Shown here piece by piece: positions 11,893 through 23,930 of a stretch of 64,000 nucleotides of DNA; position 1 is the stretch's first letter; every line of letters starts with the position of its first letter. Both the position numbers and the translations under genes were made by a program. Source of the stretch: Membranipora membranacea (taxonomy: Eukaryota > Bryozoa > Gymnolaemata > Cheilostomatida > Membraniporidae); NCBI GenBank assembly GCA_914767715.1, contig OU612066.1, forward strand, positions 24,094,283-24,158,282, read 5' to 3'. The notes under the pieces were generated by a model that did not search any database, had not been told where the DNA came from, and worked only from the letters and a program-made list of their open reading frames with translations.

Positions 11893-12297
11893 ATATATAC
11901 TCGGACTGTGACTGTGATTCGCTGTTTTTTTGATATTATTATGTTATTTTGGCTTTACTTTGGTTGCCTTCATATATTTGGCAACCAAAGTAAACCTAAA
12001 ATAACATATTTGGCATTAGACCATAATATATAATATAATTTATTAGTGCATGAGTTGTACCAGTTGTTCAGATAGAGGCAAGTCAGGGCATTGCAATTAG
12101 ACACTGGTAGTATCTGTGAGTCGTTGTTTATTTGATATTCCCACGTTTTGGACATTTGTTGTTTTGGCTTTACTTTGTCTGACTTCATCATAGGACACTT
12201 TTTCTTTGCACTAGTACAAAATAAATGGGGAGAGGGGGTGTTCAATAGTAGGTGTGCGGCAAAACCATACCAAAGGTAACACTCCTCTCTGCTATAG

Positions 12298-12578
12298 ATC
12301 ACTACATTTCATCAAACTTTGATGCAAGAACTCCTAGGAACTGTGATGAGGCGTGTGAGAGGATGGGACCTGTTGGGTCCTGCTTTGGCATTACGGTTAT
12401 TATTCGTGGAGTATGTCACTGCAACTTCTGCCAAAATGATTTTCTAAAGATCATCTCAGACAAGAAGAAAGTGTCTTATTTGCTAGAGTACACTGGCTGT
12501 AAAAATATACAACAACTGTTAAATTCTCCGGATGGACAGAAAGGCTTATACTACTGTTATGACTTACTGATGATCTAA
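12298..12578 (+). pseudogene. Cysteine-rich CSalpha-beta-like exon, copy B (premature stop)
   Basis: Matches copy A from the same acceptor and keeps all six cysteines of the CxxxC...CxC-xx-C motif, but ATC TTA has become ATC TAA. The frame therefore stops at 12576-12578, before the hydrophobic tail. AATAAA is at 12751-12756. The upstream sequence is replaced by the foldback element, so the usual 5' region is missing; only the degraded hairpin (11948-12000) remains. It may encode a soluble short form or be dead. Confidence 0.45.
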
Positions 12579-12881
12579 ATCTTTACCCTGTTAAAATTTC
12601 CAATATTATCATCAATTAAACTCTTTGGTAGCCCCGAGTGAGATGGAAAGGTGTGGCTTATGTAGTAGGCCTATCTATATTGCATTATGGTAAAACCATA
12701 AACATTTAAATACTATAGTATTTCATATGTTTATGGGTAAACCCCATTTCAATAAAAAAATAAGAGGTACGATGTACATATAATAATATGTATGATCATG
12801 TAGAAACATAGATATAGTTTTGTGCTGCCATCACCAGGTGCTACTTATGCAATGAGCTTATGATTATTGTTTAGGATAATT

Positions 12882-13319
12882 TATAAGGGCGGGCGTAGTT
12901 GCTGAGGGTAGTTCTTTATCATCCACCACACTTGCCAGCGAGAACAAAGATGAATTAGCAAAGCAATGCATTGTGGGAATTATTGTAGCAGACGAAGGAA
13001 CACAATTCAAAGTATTCAAAGATAAAAACTATTTTGTACAAAAATGATGATAACCAATGATTACACAGTCAGCATCTAATTCTCTGCTTATCATTTTTAT
13101 ATTCTGCCTTAATTTTTAAATGCTGCCTTAATTTTGACAGACCTATATCTTCGACTTATCGGCTTGTGTGGGTGTTCTTCATGAGTGACCATCGGGACAG
13201 CTGTCACTTTAGTCTTCGGACTATCTGGCTGAGCCCTTGCTTTTCTTTTATCTGCATTATTTACTGTTATGTCAAATTCTTTTACATTATTAAACCAATT
13301 TTATAGCATAAACAATAAA
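12882..13319 (+). ncRNA. Candidate short noncoding unit, second copy
   Basis: TATAAGG at 12882-12888 and AATAAA at 13314-13319, as in 4622-5036. It converges on the 3' end of C4-like copy 3 (minus-strand AATAAA at 13378-13383). No conserved frame. Confidence 0.22.
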
Positions 13320-13618
13320 AAAAAATTGATGACCATATCAATGCATTGAATCAATTATGTATATTACAACTCTCTTTTTTATTTTCTCGATCAAAAATAA
13401 TTATAATGATGATAGCGTTGCCATATAAATTCAATTTCAGTTCATTCTAAGCAAGGTGTGCCATTTTTGTGATTTAATTATTGCATTACATAAACAGTTA
13501 TAATAATCATGGAATAGTGACATAACAATTGGTAAGAATCAGTGGTCATCATTGTGCATTCTCTCAACTAGTAAATTACTAGGTTGTGCTTTTTCCGAAC
13601 AAAAGTCTGATGATTCGT

Positions 13619-16061
13619 TTACGAGCAGACTACACACGTTAGCCTCCTGTCTGGTACATATGGAGGGCAATGGGTGATACGGCCATGACCAGAACAATCG
13701 GGCTTGACGAAATAGAACAGAGCTCCATTAGAGTTGTCACTATTTCCAATGATGTACTCCGGTGAAGCATCCACACATTCATAAGTAGTAGGGGATCGGT
13801 CGCTCGCAGTACGGGCTGCCATCAGGTAACCTTCAAATAATAATAATCAACATATGAATAACTTAGCATTAGTGCATGGGAGAATCAGGCCAAAATTCCC
13901 CATTTTATAGATCTTCATTCATCTTTATATTTTTATTTATATCTTTATATGAATGAATCATTGTTAGCGCATCTCTCTAGCCTGGGCAGGTTGTCATGGT
14001 GGGTGGGGGGACCCCTGCCCATCCAGACAGTCCTCTCAGGCTAACATTTCACACTTCGTAGGTATTTCTTTTTTCATCAAAGCTGCCATTGGAATCAGCA
14101 ATTAAAATTGCTTTGGGATGTTGTCAGTCCAAATTAATAGTTCGGTCAAATTAATCAATCCAAATTTTTGCAGTATGAGCTGGCTCTAGCTTGATAGCCA
14201 AGTTCCTCTAGCCTGTCTTGACAAGCTTTGTTGGCATGGGTAGGTTGCCCTCCTATACTTACGAAGCTCGTTATGACAGGCTAAGCTCCCCTTGACAAAG
14301 TATTGACTCACCCTCATACTCCTTGTTCCAGCCTCGAGGGCAGCTCCGTTTTGCGGGGATCATCAGAGCTGAGCCATAGGTGTGACATCTGGCGCAGGGT
14401 ACATTTTTGTGCGCTGCAGAGTTTGGAAAAACGCCAAGACTGTAAGACTTGTATTCTGCACCAGAAATTGTCGAGTGATATCCACCAGAAGCATATCTAT
14501 TATACTCAGGGTCAAGCGGCATGCACTGATAGTTGCTTCCCCCTCCTCCGGTGTTATAGTTTGTACCAGCAGCAAACCCTGAAACAAATAAACAGCTCAA
14601 AATATTATACTCAGAAAAGATGTGGATTTGATCGGCTGAATGTCCTTGAAAAAGCAAAGCAGGCACTATAGCTTGGCATAAATAGCAGATTTTGGTTTTA
14701 TTATTTCATTCTGAAATCTGAATCTAAAATTATTTTTGGGGCACATTGCATCAAGGAAGGAGCCTTTATATCATTCTGGTTGATGCCAATAATATTGTGA
14801 GTATCGCCTTATTTTATATAACTGTCCCTTTTGCACCAATTCAATTTGGATTTTTAGCTATTTTTGTATCAAGCCAATTGCCTGTATTTCACAGTTGTAT
14901 ATGTTATCATAGCAGTGTTACAACACCAAATATAGAGACTGTATAATGTACTTTTCATGCTGCTGCAGTTACAGACTATTGATTACCTATAAGTCATTGT
15001 TATGATGACAGTATATTCAATGTCTTAAATTGTTGCCGTGCACTTTTTGTGTAAGGAGTTGTCTTAACAACATCAATGTGTATACAACTCTCAATTACTT
15101 AGCACAGCCCTCATTCTGGTATACTAATTATTGCCTTACCTTCATAAATCAGTGTAGATCTTGCGGGACATGACGTACGTCCCCACCTTGTGTACACTGA
15201 GCCACTATTGTCACCAGAAGCTGCTGATCTCGTCTTTCTCTCAGACTTATCTTCAACCTGAAATAATCCCATAAGGTTAAACAATGTTAACCTCAGATCG
15301 CATCAACACTGCAGATTTTTTTGTTAAATTATTTGATCGGATTTTTGTCTTTATTATGAGCTATCATCAAAAAAAGCAGATTCTTTGTTGCTCCCAGTAG
15401 TAGCTTATATAATTTAATTAATGTCAAATCCAAACTTGGCGTAACCAAACGTTTTTATGAGATATTTTGTCTCTGAAATTTAAAATGGCCCATGGAAAAT
15501 GAGTTTCCCCTCTCCCCTGCAATTCCCCCCGGCTTTATGGTTTCGCCAAGTGCAGGCTGTAAGAGAAGGGGAGGATAATACTCAGAATTATGTATGAGGG
15601 ATATAACCAAACAAATGCTGCAAAGTGCATAGGCTAGGTGCAAATATGACTCACCAGATCGTTTATTTTCATCTGGAGGTCGCTTATCATCTCTCGTTGC
15701 TGATTTGTCACCTCTGTCAGATTGGAGATCTCATTCTTCAGGGCTCTCATTTCCATCTCCCGTGCAGATAAAGCCAAGCCACGCCCACAAACGGCAGCAG
15801 CAACAATGGCAAACATCAGTAATCTGTAAACAATTTGTAAGAGCAGGATCAGTAAAGTTGTAAAAAATTGGAAAATACTATGGCATTTATCAAGGCATGA
15901 AATTTTTGCATTGTTTATTACTTTGAATGCATGGTTAATGTAACCAGAAACTCGGATGTAAAAAGCATAAGAACTTCCTTAGTTATTTTAGTTTTATTGA
16001 CACATTTTCTCATGAAATAAAGAATTTAAGAAAACATTCCAACAAACCTCAATTGCTCCAT
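13619..16061 (-). CDS. Short-chain collagen C4-like secreted protein, copy 3 (complete)
   Basis: Exons: 16061-16048, 15823-15655, 15257-15140, 14578-14312 and 13830-13619; 780 nt with intact phases and a TAA stop. Same architecture as the other copies (signal peptide, coiled coil, ten-cysteine domain). Copy-specific changes: MRALKNEISNL and EVTNQQRE in the coiled coil, PNSAAHKN in exon 4 and PDRRLTCVVCS at the end. This copy lies at the edge of the array and shares its upstream flank with copy 7. It is the intact partner of the frameshifted copy 7 within the 46-kb-spaced duplication. Confidence 0.87.
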
Positions 16062-16439
16062 ATCTAGTCTTGTCCTTTCAATCTAGACTTGAACTGCTTT
16101 GTGAAAGCTCTCTCATCAATCTACCTTTAAATATGAAAAGCACTTCGTATTGAGTCGATATCCAAAGTGAATTGGGCAATTTGATTGGTTTACTGGGAGT
16201 GACCTCAGACACTATCAAAATATTATTAAGGATTCTTGAGATGAATAGACCCTCGATGAATTCATGTTTTTTTGTTATTGTTTGTACACCTCAATGATCT
16301 CATGTTAGCATTGTCCCAAGGCCACTGTTATTGTTTGTGCAAAAACAAAAATTCTGCTACTGCAGATCCTAATGATAACAAACAAATTAAGACAAGCATT
16401 GCGATTCATCGCTGTTTCTTCGGAGACTGCGGTGATTTC

Positions 16440-16740
16440 GTCAGACTTGTTGGGATGTCACTGCGTTTCATACCCAAGAATTGTTGGACAATTCTGTACA
16501 ATTCTAGAATTGTTCGAAACTGACCCATATATCATTACCCAGCCAGCAACCATTATTGTGTAATTTCTAACGTCCCTACCAGCTTCAGCGATATTACAAT
16601 GCAACAAGACATACAAGCAAATATCCAGGCGCTGTATGTAATCGCATTGTAAAAAAAGATATACCTACACGTACCGTCAAGATAGTTTTCACCGATGAGC
16701 AATCTTTAGAAGAGTGTCTAGATGATGGAGTATGACTAAA
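16440..16740 (+). pseudogene. Coding relic with RRM-like PTRTVKIVF motif (frameshifted)
   Basis: In the duplicate at about 62470-62678, the frame is open from NHYCVISNVPTSFSDITMQQ through IPTRTVKIVFTDEQSLEECL to TGA. This resembles the short RNA-binding-like domains seen in retroelement ORFs. Here a 1-nt loss in the run before ATATCCAGG breaks the frame. No flanking domains were found. The retroelement origin is a guess from sequence style. Confidence 0.3.
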
Positions 16741-16899
16741 TAGCTACAGTTCAATATGGATGGTTGAAAAACCTCGTTATTCATCATTGAAACCTCCAAC
16801 CGCTTGACTATATATGCAAAGTGACAACATAAATAACAATAACATCACAAACGGTGAATATAGACATCCGAGAATTTATTTCCACAACATGCGTTCCCT

Positions 16900-16947
16900 C
16901 AAGGGTGGTTGGTATTGTAATGCATTATATTACCAACCACCCTTGGG
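16900..16947. repeat. Inverted repeat (AAGGGTGGTTGGTA hairpin)
   Basis: AAGGGTGGTTGGTA and TACCAACCACCCTT flank an AT-rich loop. The same hairpin is in the duplicate flank near 62842-62886. Confidence 0.6.
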
Positions 16948-17085
16948 TGGTTGATAATGTAGTGCCACAAACACGCATTGGAGCCTAGATCAAGTTCAAT
17001 TCAATTTGCATGCTTCTCCAGGCAGATTGGATCAACATTGACACAAGTTTTGAAGCTTCACAGAAATTGTCTCACCTTTAATCTA

Positions 17086-17148
17086 AGTGCTCAGACAGCT
17101 CCAATGTGTGTTAGTGCCACTAACACACATTGGAGCCGTCTGAGCACT
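17086..17148. repeat. 63-bp near-perfect palindrome
   Basis: AGTGCTCAGACAGCTCCAAT... is followed at once by its reverse complement ...ATTGGAGCCGTCTGAGCACT. The arms are about 31 bp with almost no loop and a single mismatch. The duplicate at 63028-63090 has two further changes in one arm. Confidence 0.85.
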
Positions 17149-17370
17149 CAGACTATCTCACCTTGTGAATGAGGGAATCAAATTGCTTACCTGGGTTTTT
17201 GCAGACAGGGAATAATGGAGGATAGCGAGGTATGAAGGATCCGGCTCTAGTTCTGTAGTCACTGTCTCGTTCTGATCAGAACTGTATGTTTTTGATTGTC
17301 TTCTTCTCCGCCTGTGCTGTACTCACGTTATAACAACCTTGAAATAAATATTGGTGAGATTTATATTATG

Positions 17371-17578
17371 CAGGCCCATAGTTATAGGGGAGGCAGGGAG
17401 GCACTTCCTCCCCTAGATAGCTAAATACAGTGGCCTAAAAACACTATAATTGAATAATCCATGTCATGTAATGCATTGAATTGCTTGGGGAAGAGCTTAC
17501 AGCACCCCTCCTGGTGATGTTTCGGACACGCCTCAGACTTTTTCCCTCCCCTACTATTTTTTCTAAACGACGGCCCTG
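17371..17578. mobile_element. 208-bp insertion with CAGG...CCTG ends (hAT-like MITE)
   Basis: Present here but absent from the otherwise matching duplicate at about 63310. Ends are CAGGCCCATAG and (reverse complement) CAGGGCCGTCG. The direct repeat TTATG flanks it (17366-17370, 17579-17583). CAGG-type ends resemble hAT elements, although an 8-bp duplication would be expected. No coding capacity. Confidence 0.6.
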
Positions 17579-17863
17579 TTATGTCATCTCTAAATTCAGA
17601 TTTTTCACAACATTCCACATTTGTCCTATTGATTTTAAGAATAGTTAAGATATTTCATAATATAATGCTTTATAAATATGAGTATTTCGAAAAACTTGGC
17701 TCTCTTCAATCAATCAGTGAACATGCATCAAATTCTTCTGTATATTGACCGACTAAACTTCTATGGTGAATTTTTCGAAACGCGAAAACACCTCTAGTGG
17801 ATGCGAGTGAGGGTTTGTGGCATTACATTTTTTCATTGCAGCTAAGTGTTTATATGTTTATTG

Positions 17864-18590
17864 AACCGATTAACTATCGTGGAGTTGCTTACAATAAGAC
17901 TTATTTATAGCTATAGATAGTCACACAACTTATTGTTTCTAGTAGTCACATGGTTAATCCATAGCAAATTTCTAATTACTGTAGAAAGGGTTTAAAATAC
18001 GCTGTAATATTTCACGTTTTTGTGCCAAAAATGGTTCTCAAAATTTTCACGAAAATATTATTTAACTATTGACTTGGCTTCGTCAATTAATTTTAACTAT
18101 TGACCTGACCTCAACAATTTATTTCTACTAGGCTTTCATATTGCTAGATAGATAAGTACAAGCACAAAACAGCTGCTGCTTACAGAAATTATGTGCTCAT
18201 GTCAGGAGGGTAGACAACTCCATGCTCAGATTCTTCTCTCAAACATGGGAATGTAACTGTGTGCATAACAAACTGCCAATCCTATGAGTACTATAGTCCT
18301 TTGGTACTATGCAACAATAATCCTATGATAATTAATCAATATATACCAGTGTGAGAGCAAGCAACTCCCTGACATTAAATAAATGTTGTCAAGAATGATC
18401 ACATTATTGATTTTTCACTTGTTTATTTTACATTTAGACTTGAGCAGTTTCTATATGAGTCATTCTACACAATTCTTGACATACAGCTAATGCTTTGTAC
18501 TACGTTCTTAGGCAAACATTATTTTTGATAAGTTTTGTCTGCTGTATTTTCCGAAGTTTAGATTTTGTATTAGGAACTTACTGGACTGAA
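17864..18590. other. Intergenic, nothing recognised
   Basis: AT-rich single-copy sequence between the array flank and the four-transmembrane gene. I see no gene, RNA or mobile-element ends. It should contain that gene's promoter. Confidence 0.5.
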
Positions 18591-21500
18591 ATGGAAAACG
18601 AAGCAGGCAATCAGATTGAGCCAACTCAAATGGATCTCGAGCAACAACCTGTTCAGCGTCGAAACACAGACAACACTCCACCATCACCCAGACTATACTT
18701 GTGGTCAGTATCCAAATTTTATGTATGTGTGTAAAAGAATTTCTGAAGATTAACTGAAAATTGTCAATGGCATTAAGCCCAAACCCATGTCATGGCGCCA
18801 GTCAATGCTTCAAACAGACTTTGAGATATCATATGAGAATCACCTTGAGAATGTTCAGCACAATCTTTCCGGCTCCGGATCTCCTGTTTATATGCTGTGA
18901 GATTCCATTACAGTCGTCTTTTGTTGATTGAGTTACCCTCCTGGAAGGTTTCTCCACTATTTTGGAGTGAGTCCAGTAGTCAATCCCCATCATGTGCAAC
19001 CAAATATTACAATTTAGGCTACTTCTCTACCATTTCACTCAACACAGCAGATATTTTAGCATTCCTTGAGTCTTGTAACAATCTTCAATCCTGCCTAATA
19101 CTGAAATAGCTGTAGAATTATTTCGCGCACAATTTGCTTCTCAAACAAATTACAGACACCCATGCTTTGGTTGCTGTGTGTTTCTGCAAAATTGAGCCTC
19201 TGCTACTACCCGAGATGAAGAGCATTGCTGAGGTGCTTATAGCATGAGATTGGCTTGTAGGGTTAGATTCAAGGTTAAACGGTCCGATCTGTACGGCAGC
19301 ATTATTGTTATGTCAACGAGTACTGTCAGCACAGAAAAAAGGAAAACAACTCTAAACACTGCCATTTTGAGTTACCGCAAATGCTTATATACCCAGCTAG
19401 AGTTCAACACAGCAAGTATAAATAACATCCATGGTTAATGACAAATATAGTATAAATTTTACTTCAGCGCACCATCATTAATATAATTTGCTACGGCAGA
19501 ACAGCTTAACAAATACCCAAGCCTTCAATAAGTTGCCAATTAGCACGATGCTTAGTCATAATAAGCTAAACCTTTATTTGTTGTTTATTGCCGTACATTT
19601 TATCTGATGATGCTGAAATTTGGAAATCTAAGTCAAAACATGAAATCTGACTGCCTGAAAATTACTTGGACCCGGAAGCAAATGGTATCTAGTAATACGG
19701 TCACATTAGAAAAACGACTAAACAAAAACTCTATATAATTATAATAAATAGTAACTGTTAGTAAGACGGAGAAAACTATAGGAAACCGGAAATTCCAAAA
19801 ACCAATATTGCTAATCAATGGTGCAATCTGAGACTGAAATAAAGAACATTCTGGACTTCAGGAAGAAATCACCCCCCCCCCCCCTTCTTATTAACCAGCG
19901 ACAACAAGAGAGATGAGGCTACAATAACATCATAAAACATCATAGAACATCATAGAACATCATAGATCATCATAGAACATCATAGAACGTCATAGAACAG
20001 CAGTTATCATATCAACACGTGCTGCTATTACAGACATGTTAGCAACATGTGCTGGAAAACCAATCAGAGGGTATAAAAGGAGAAAAAACTCGACACTTCT
20101 TACTGAACTACTGAACACACACACACAGAACACTTTTAATACAATTATAAGAATTGTAATACGAACTATCTTTTATCATAAGCTAAATTATTTACATATA
20201 AGTTATACTTTGAACCATTCTTTTCTACTCACATCTTATAACATTAACATTAACTACTATTGGATATTATATTACTTATATTAACTACTATTGGATATTA
20301 TAACTACTTTTTGGATATTATACTACTGAAGAAAAAGCTAAAGGAAGGATTTTTGGTAATTACTATCTTTTTATTTTTTTTGCCATATTATATTTTTGAC
20401 ATTTTAACATTATTGGAATTTTTAAAATACTTTCAGGAGGAGTTGTATTACCTTTGGTTAATCAAAGATAACTCCAATTATAAATCTACTGCGAAGCGAC
20501 CTAAAGCTACTCTTGGTCGCAAAGGGAAGTGGATTGAAGTCTATAACAAACATTCAGTTATAAAGCCTGTGATTCTGATTAAACTGCCTAAGCCACCTAT
20601 TTGGGCTTCCAGGCACTATACAAAGATCAATTTTAGCATTGAAAGTTAGTAATCCATATAATACTTGAGACTGTGAGATATTTAAGTATAAAACCTTATC
20701 TTCTTTCCCCTTTTCAAATTAACCGCACACTCATAACTCAAAAGGGGTTATTTGATTGCTTTGTGGTGCATGAATATTATTTTCAACTCCACTCGAGTTA
20801 CTGTTAGAACAACCAAGGAGTTTCTGCAGCATATCGGCAGGATCCACTCTTTGAAAAGGCTAGGAGCCAACTTCTCCGAAGTCCAAGAGGGGTCAGACTT
20901 AAAAACAATTCTAAGGGTTTCTCTAAACCGAGAACGGGGAGCCCGCTGTTCGTCACTTTGAATTTTGTTAAGGTTAATTTGTTGCATTTTAAATTAACGT
21001 GCTACCAAAATTTTACACAGAACCTTAGTAAGTTGTAGTTATCTTCCATTGTCTAGAAAGAAAGTTCAAAGAGAATACAACTTAAATTATAATCAGAACT
21101 AGACAAATTACTTATTAAATTACGTGTTGGAACCTTGAATATTTTAAAGGGCAACCAAGGTTTCAAACAACTTCTCATTGATGGCCATTGATTAATAGCA
21201 GATTGCACCTTCTGCATGGGGAAAAAGACAAAATATAATTCGGATGATTATTCAGCCAGAATTCTTGTGAAACATTTCTTCCATCAGGTACTCAAACTCA
21301 GCTAAAAGAGAATACCACATAGCAGTTTCCTGTTCCTGTTATTATTTAGCCTGTGCTCTATAATTATTACAGCAAAGTCTTGGAACCTCCCCTAAACTGA
21401 AGTGTTACCCAGCTTAGAGTCAGCAACTACTTTGAGTTTTGCATCGCGTAATGCACAAAGCTGATGCTGCCCAGCACATTATTTGCTACCCATTAATGCA

Positions 21501-22813
21501 TTGCTGCGAAACCTTGGTTGCCCTTTAAGCATTTCAGTATACGATTTTGGTATACTACTAACTACTAATTCCGTTCCTCACAGTACTTTATAATTTGTAG
21601 GCTACCGATTGCCGAATTGCTTAGTGGAGCCATATCCCTCAGCATTGCATTGATCTGGTATTTTCATCCTGATCTGCTTGGATTAGAACAACCACTATCA
21701 GTTATAGGAACTTTTATTGGATCTGGGTATCTTGCCGCAGGATGTCAAGGAATAGTGACAGTGAAAAATCAGACTACGCGATCGGTAAGTAATGAAGTGC
21801 AAAACTTCAAAGCTTCAAATTGTGTATCTACACACATACTACTCAGATGTTCTAAATATGGTAGGCCTGGATTTGATATTGGTAGCCTGACAAGCTTTTC
21901 TGGAGGGTGTAACCCGACCACCCCTACCAACAAAGCTCGAATCTATCAACAAAGCTCGAATTTAGGGTAGATGTGGAATTCCAGCTGGCCACCACTTAGT
22001 GAGGAGGGCAGCAAAATCCTGTTTTCCTCAGAGCCATACTCCATAACGGTTAATTCTTGTTTTTATTAGCTTATAAGGTACATAGCAGTGGAATCGGTAT
22101 ATCTAGTGTCAGCCTCAGCGATAATTGGTCTTGAGGCAATGTGTTACTCCATCATTCCATGTGACTCAAAGGTAGGCCGACTATGTCTCGTACCATTGGT
22201 TATGGGTGTCTGAACAGCAACCTCACATTGATCTGATGCTACCAAATAAAAACCCAGAGGCTTGTGATTTGTTGATATGATCCAATGAGAGGACAAAATT
22301 TTTTTGATGTCATTTCAGTAGGTGGCGTAAAGGGAAAGTTGGTAATCTGGACATACCATGCAGTCGAACAAAGGCCCTTGTTATAGCAATTTGGGACACC
22401 TATTTGTATGCCATATCTTGACATAACTTCGCAATAACGATAAAGCTCAACATACCATGAGCCCATATGGATACATATACTGCATTAGCAGGGAAACAGT
22501 ATTGTAGGATTGATCATTCATTTTAGGATATGTTTTACAGGAAGATCTTGCGTTTACGACAAGTACAATGATTATAGGGATAGGACAGTTTTGCTTGTCC
22601 TTTGCGTCTTTGGTTGCTGTAGCAAAACTTTTAAGAGCAAAAGCCAAACATCCTACCATCGACAGTCCGAATCAGGGTGAGAAACCGATGCATCGTTATA
22701 ATGTCATATAATAATACATGTATAACACATCTCTTGAGGCAGAAACATTATATATATTATTATAATTGGTAAAGCCTCTGATATATGTTCACGGATTAGG
22801 GGAACCTATATGA
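18591..22813 (+). CDS. Four-transmembrane protein, MS4A/CD20-like
   Basis: Exons: 18591-18703, 21601-21784, 22070-22171, 22541-22676 and a short last exon 22800-22813. Phases match at each join (TG|G gives Trp; then phase 0, 0, 1), and every internal splice site is GT-AG. The product has a 37-residue polar, Pro/Gln-rich N-terminus and four hydrophobic segments: LPIAELLSGAISLSIALIWY, SVIGTFIGSGYLAAGCQGI, YLVSASAIIGLEAMCYSII and MIIGIGQFCLSFASLVAV. The order and the short loops resemble MS4A/TMEM176 tetraspan proteins of the plasma membrane, but the family call is tentative. As spliced it ends ...DSPNQGEPI (182 residues). A longer tail (NLYDPEQAYDNIRVV..., to 23033) is open in another phase after the last acceptor; see findings. 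Intron 1 (2.9 kb) contains the elements listed below. Confidence 0.6.
19926..20000. repeat. 10-bp tandem repeat (CATCATAGAA)
   Basis: About seven tandem units of CATCATAGAA with a few substitutions. Confidence 0.85.
20060..20079 (+). promoter_or_regulatory. CCAAT plus TATAAAAG core-promoter-like pair
   Basis: CCAATCA at 20060-20066 and TATAAAAG at 20072-20079, inside intron 1. It could be the promoter of a degraded LTR element or of the weak open frames at 20260-20649; no LTR ends were found. Confidence 0.3.
20424..20649 (+). pseudogene. Possible retroelement coding remnant
   Basis: A basic, unrecognised frame (STAKRPKATLGRKGKWIEVY, then LPKPPIWASRHYTKINFS) ends in TAG, 350 nt after the TATA box. 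A second frame follows at 20752-20961 (TVRTTKEFLQHIGRIHSLKR). Neither matches a family I know; compositionally they look like real peptides. Confidence 0.2.
21148..21524. mobile_element. TTAA-flanked MITE (piggyBac-type target)
   Basis: 377 bp with 17-bp exact terminal inverted repeats (AGGGCAACCAAGGTTTC), flanked by TTAA at 21144-21147 and 21525-21528. TTAA duplication is typical of piggyBac-type elements. Noncoding. Confidence 0.8.
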
Positions 22814-23476
22814 CCCTGAACAAGCGTATGACAATATACGCGTGGTTGCTGGAATGAATTTATCATCTTTGATTGGTCAACAATACTGCAACGAATCTGC
22901 TGCTGCAAAGAATCTGCTGCTGCAACGCAGCCGCTGCTCAAAGATGCTACAACCGATCCCTTGTCAAGTGGCTTCCCTGAGTTTGAGAAGATTGTTCCTG
23001 GGACATCAGTCAATGCATAACTGTAAAAGCTGACTTTAATCTAGATAGATCCAATTACTGAAAGTTATAAAACGATTTTATTTCTTTACTCATACTCTAA
23101 ACTTACCACTAATCCATGAATTTATATCAATGGGTACAGCTAACCTCGTCACGCGGCTTCGTTTTTGGTTTGGTTTGGTCTCTCCAAACCAAAATATTAG
23201 TCGGTGACAACTGACAAGGCTAGGGTACCGCAATCTTTCTCAGACTTTGTAAATTTGAAAAGCTTGAAAACATAGCAGTGCATTAAGTGCAGCTCTACGA
23301 TGCTTTTGAATGAGTTCTAGATGATCTGATTCCAAGAGATTATTTACAATGTTAAAAGAGGTTATCATTTATCACACAATCGAACACAATGTGCTAGCAG
23401 GTTAGGATCAATCAATAAATTTGATTTGAATCAATTACAGCCCCCTCCTATCTTATCTGTTCCATTTGCTATTTTG

Positions 23477-23748
23477 GATTGATAAGGTTTGTCAGTTGTT
23501 TCTGGTACAGTTTTTCATGCTGATCGCAATGGTAATGATGTAAATTACACTAAGTTGCACAATAGGCCAATAATTGCCAAAAGGGAAAGTGATCAAGAAA
23601 TGATGATATGTTTTCCAACATCCAAAATGTGAAAGAGCATGTCATGATTAGTGGCTCTACAATTTTACATGGGTCTGCTATCAGAAATGGCCGAGATGCT
23701 GCCAACAATGGTTGTGCAACAGAAACAACTGACAAACCTTATCAATCC
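23477..23748. mobile_element. Small foldback element related to the 3 kb elements
   Basis: Arms GATTGATAAGGTTTGTCAGT...(23477-23504) and their exact reverse complement (23720-23748) enclose sequence with CTGCACAATA-like and GAAAGAGCATGTCATGATTA motifs shared with 9960-10170 and 10550-10740. It lies in front of the caspase-like exon. The frame at 23608-23814 is part of this element. Confidence 0.7.
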
Positions 23749-23930
23749 ATAATCGCAAATGAAGTTCCATTTCCAGCCACATTTTGCATAGAGTATAGAC
23801 TGCCATCGTACTAATAGGCATTACTTAAACAGAGCACTCTAACCAACTAGGCATACATCTGGCTCTGCTGTCATGACCGAATTTGCCAGATTTCCATATT
23901 AATGTGGCTTACGTTGTATACCATTTAGAG

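Larger units (their letters stand above)
1..17863. repeat. Tandem array, left part (C4-like gene copies 1-3)
   Basis: Direct repeat units of about 5.4 kb (copy 1 to copy 2) and 8.3 kb (copy 2 to copy 3; longer because of a 3 kb foldback element). Each unit has a minus-strand C4-like gene; the spacers after copies 1 and 2 also have a plus-strand cysteine-rich exon and a TATA-to-AATAAA stretch. The right limit is where similarity to 62.4-63.58 kb fades, near the motif TTTATATGTTTAT. Confidence 0.9.
18704..21600 (+). other. Intron 1 of the four-transmembrane gene
   Basis: 2.9 kb intron. It contains a C-rich run (about 19870-19884), a short tandem repeat (19926-20000), a CCAAT/TATA pair (20060-20079), weak open frames that may be retroelement remnants (20260-20649 and 20752-20961) and a TTAA-flanked MITE (21148-21524). 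Confidence 0.55.
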
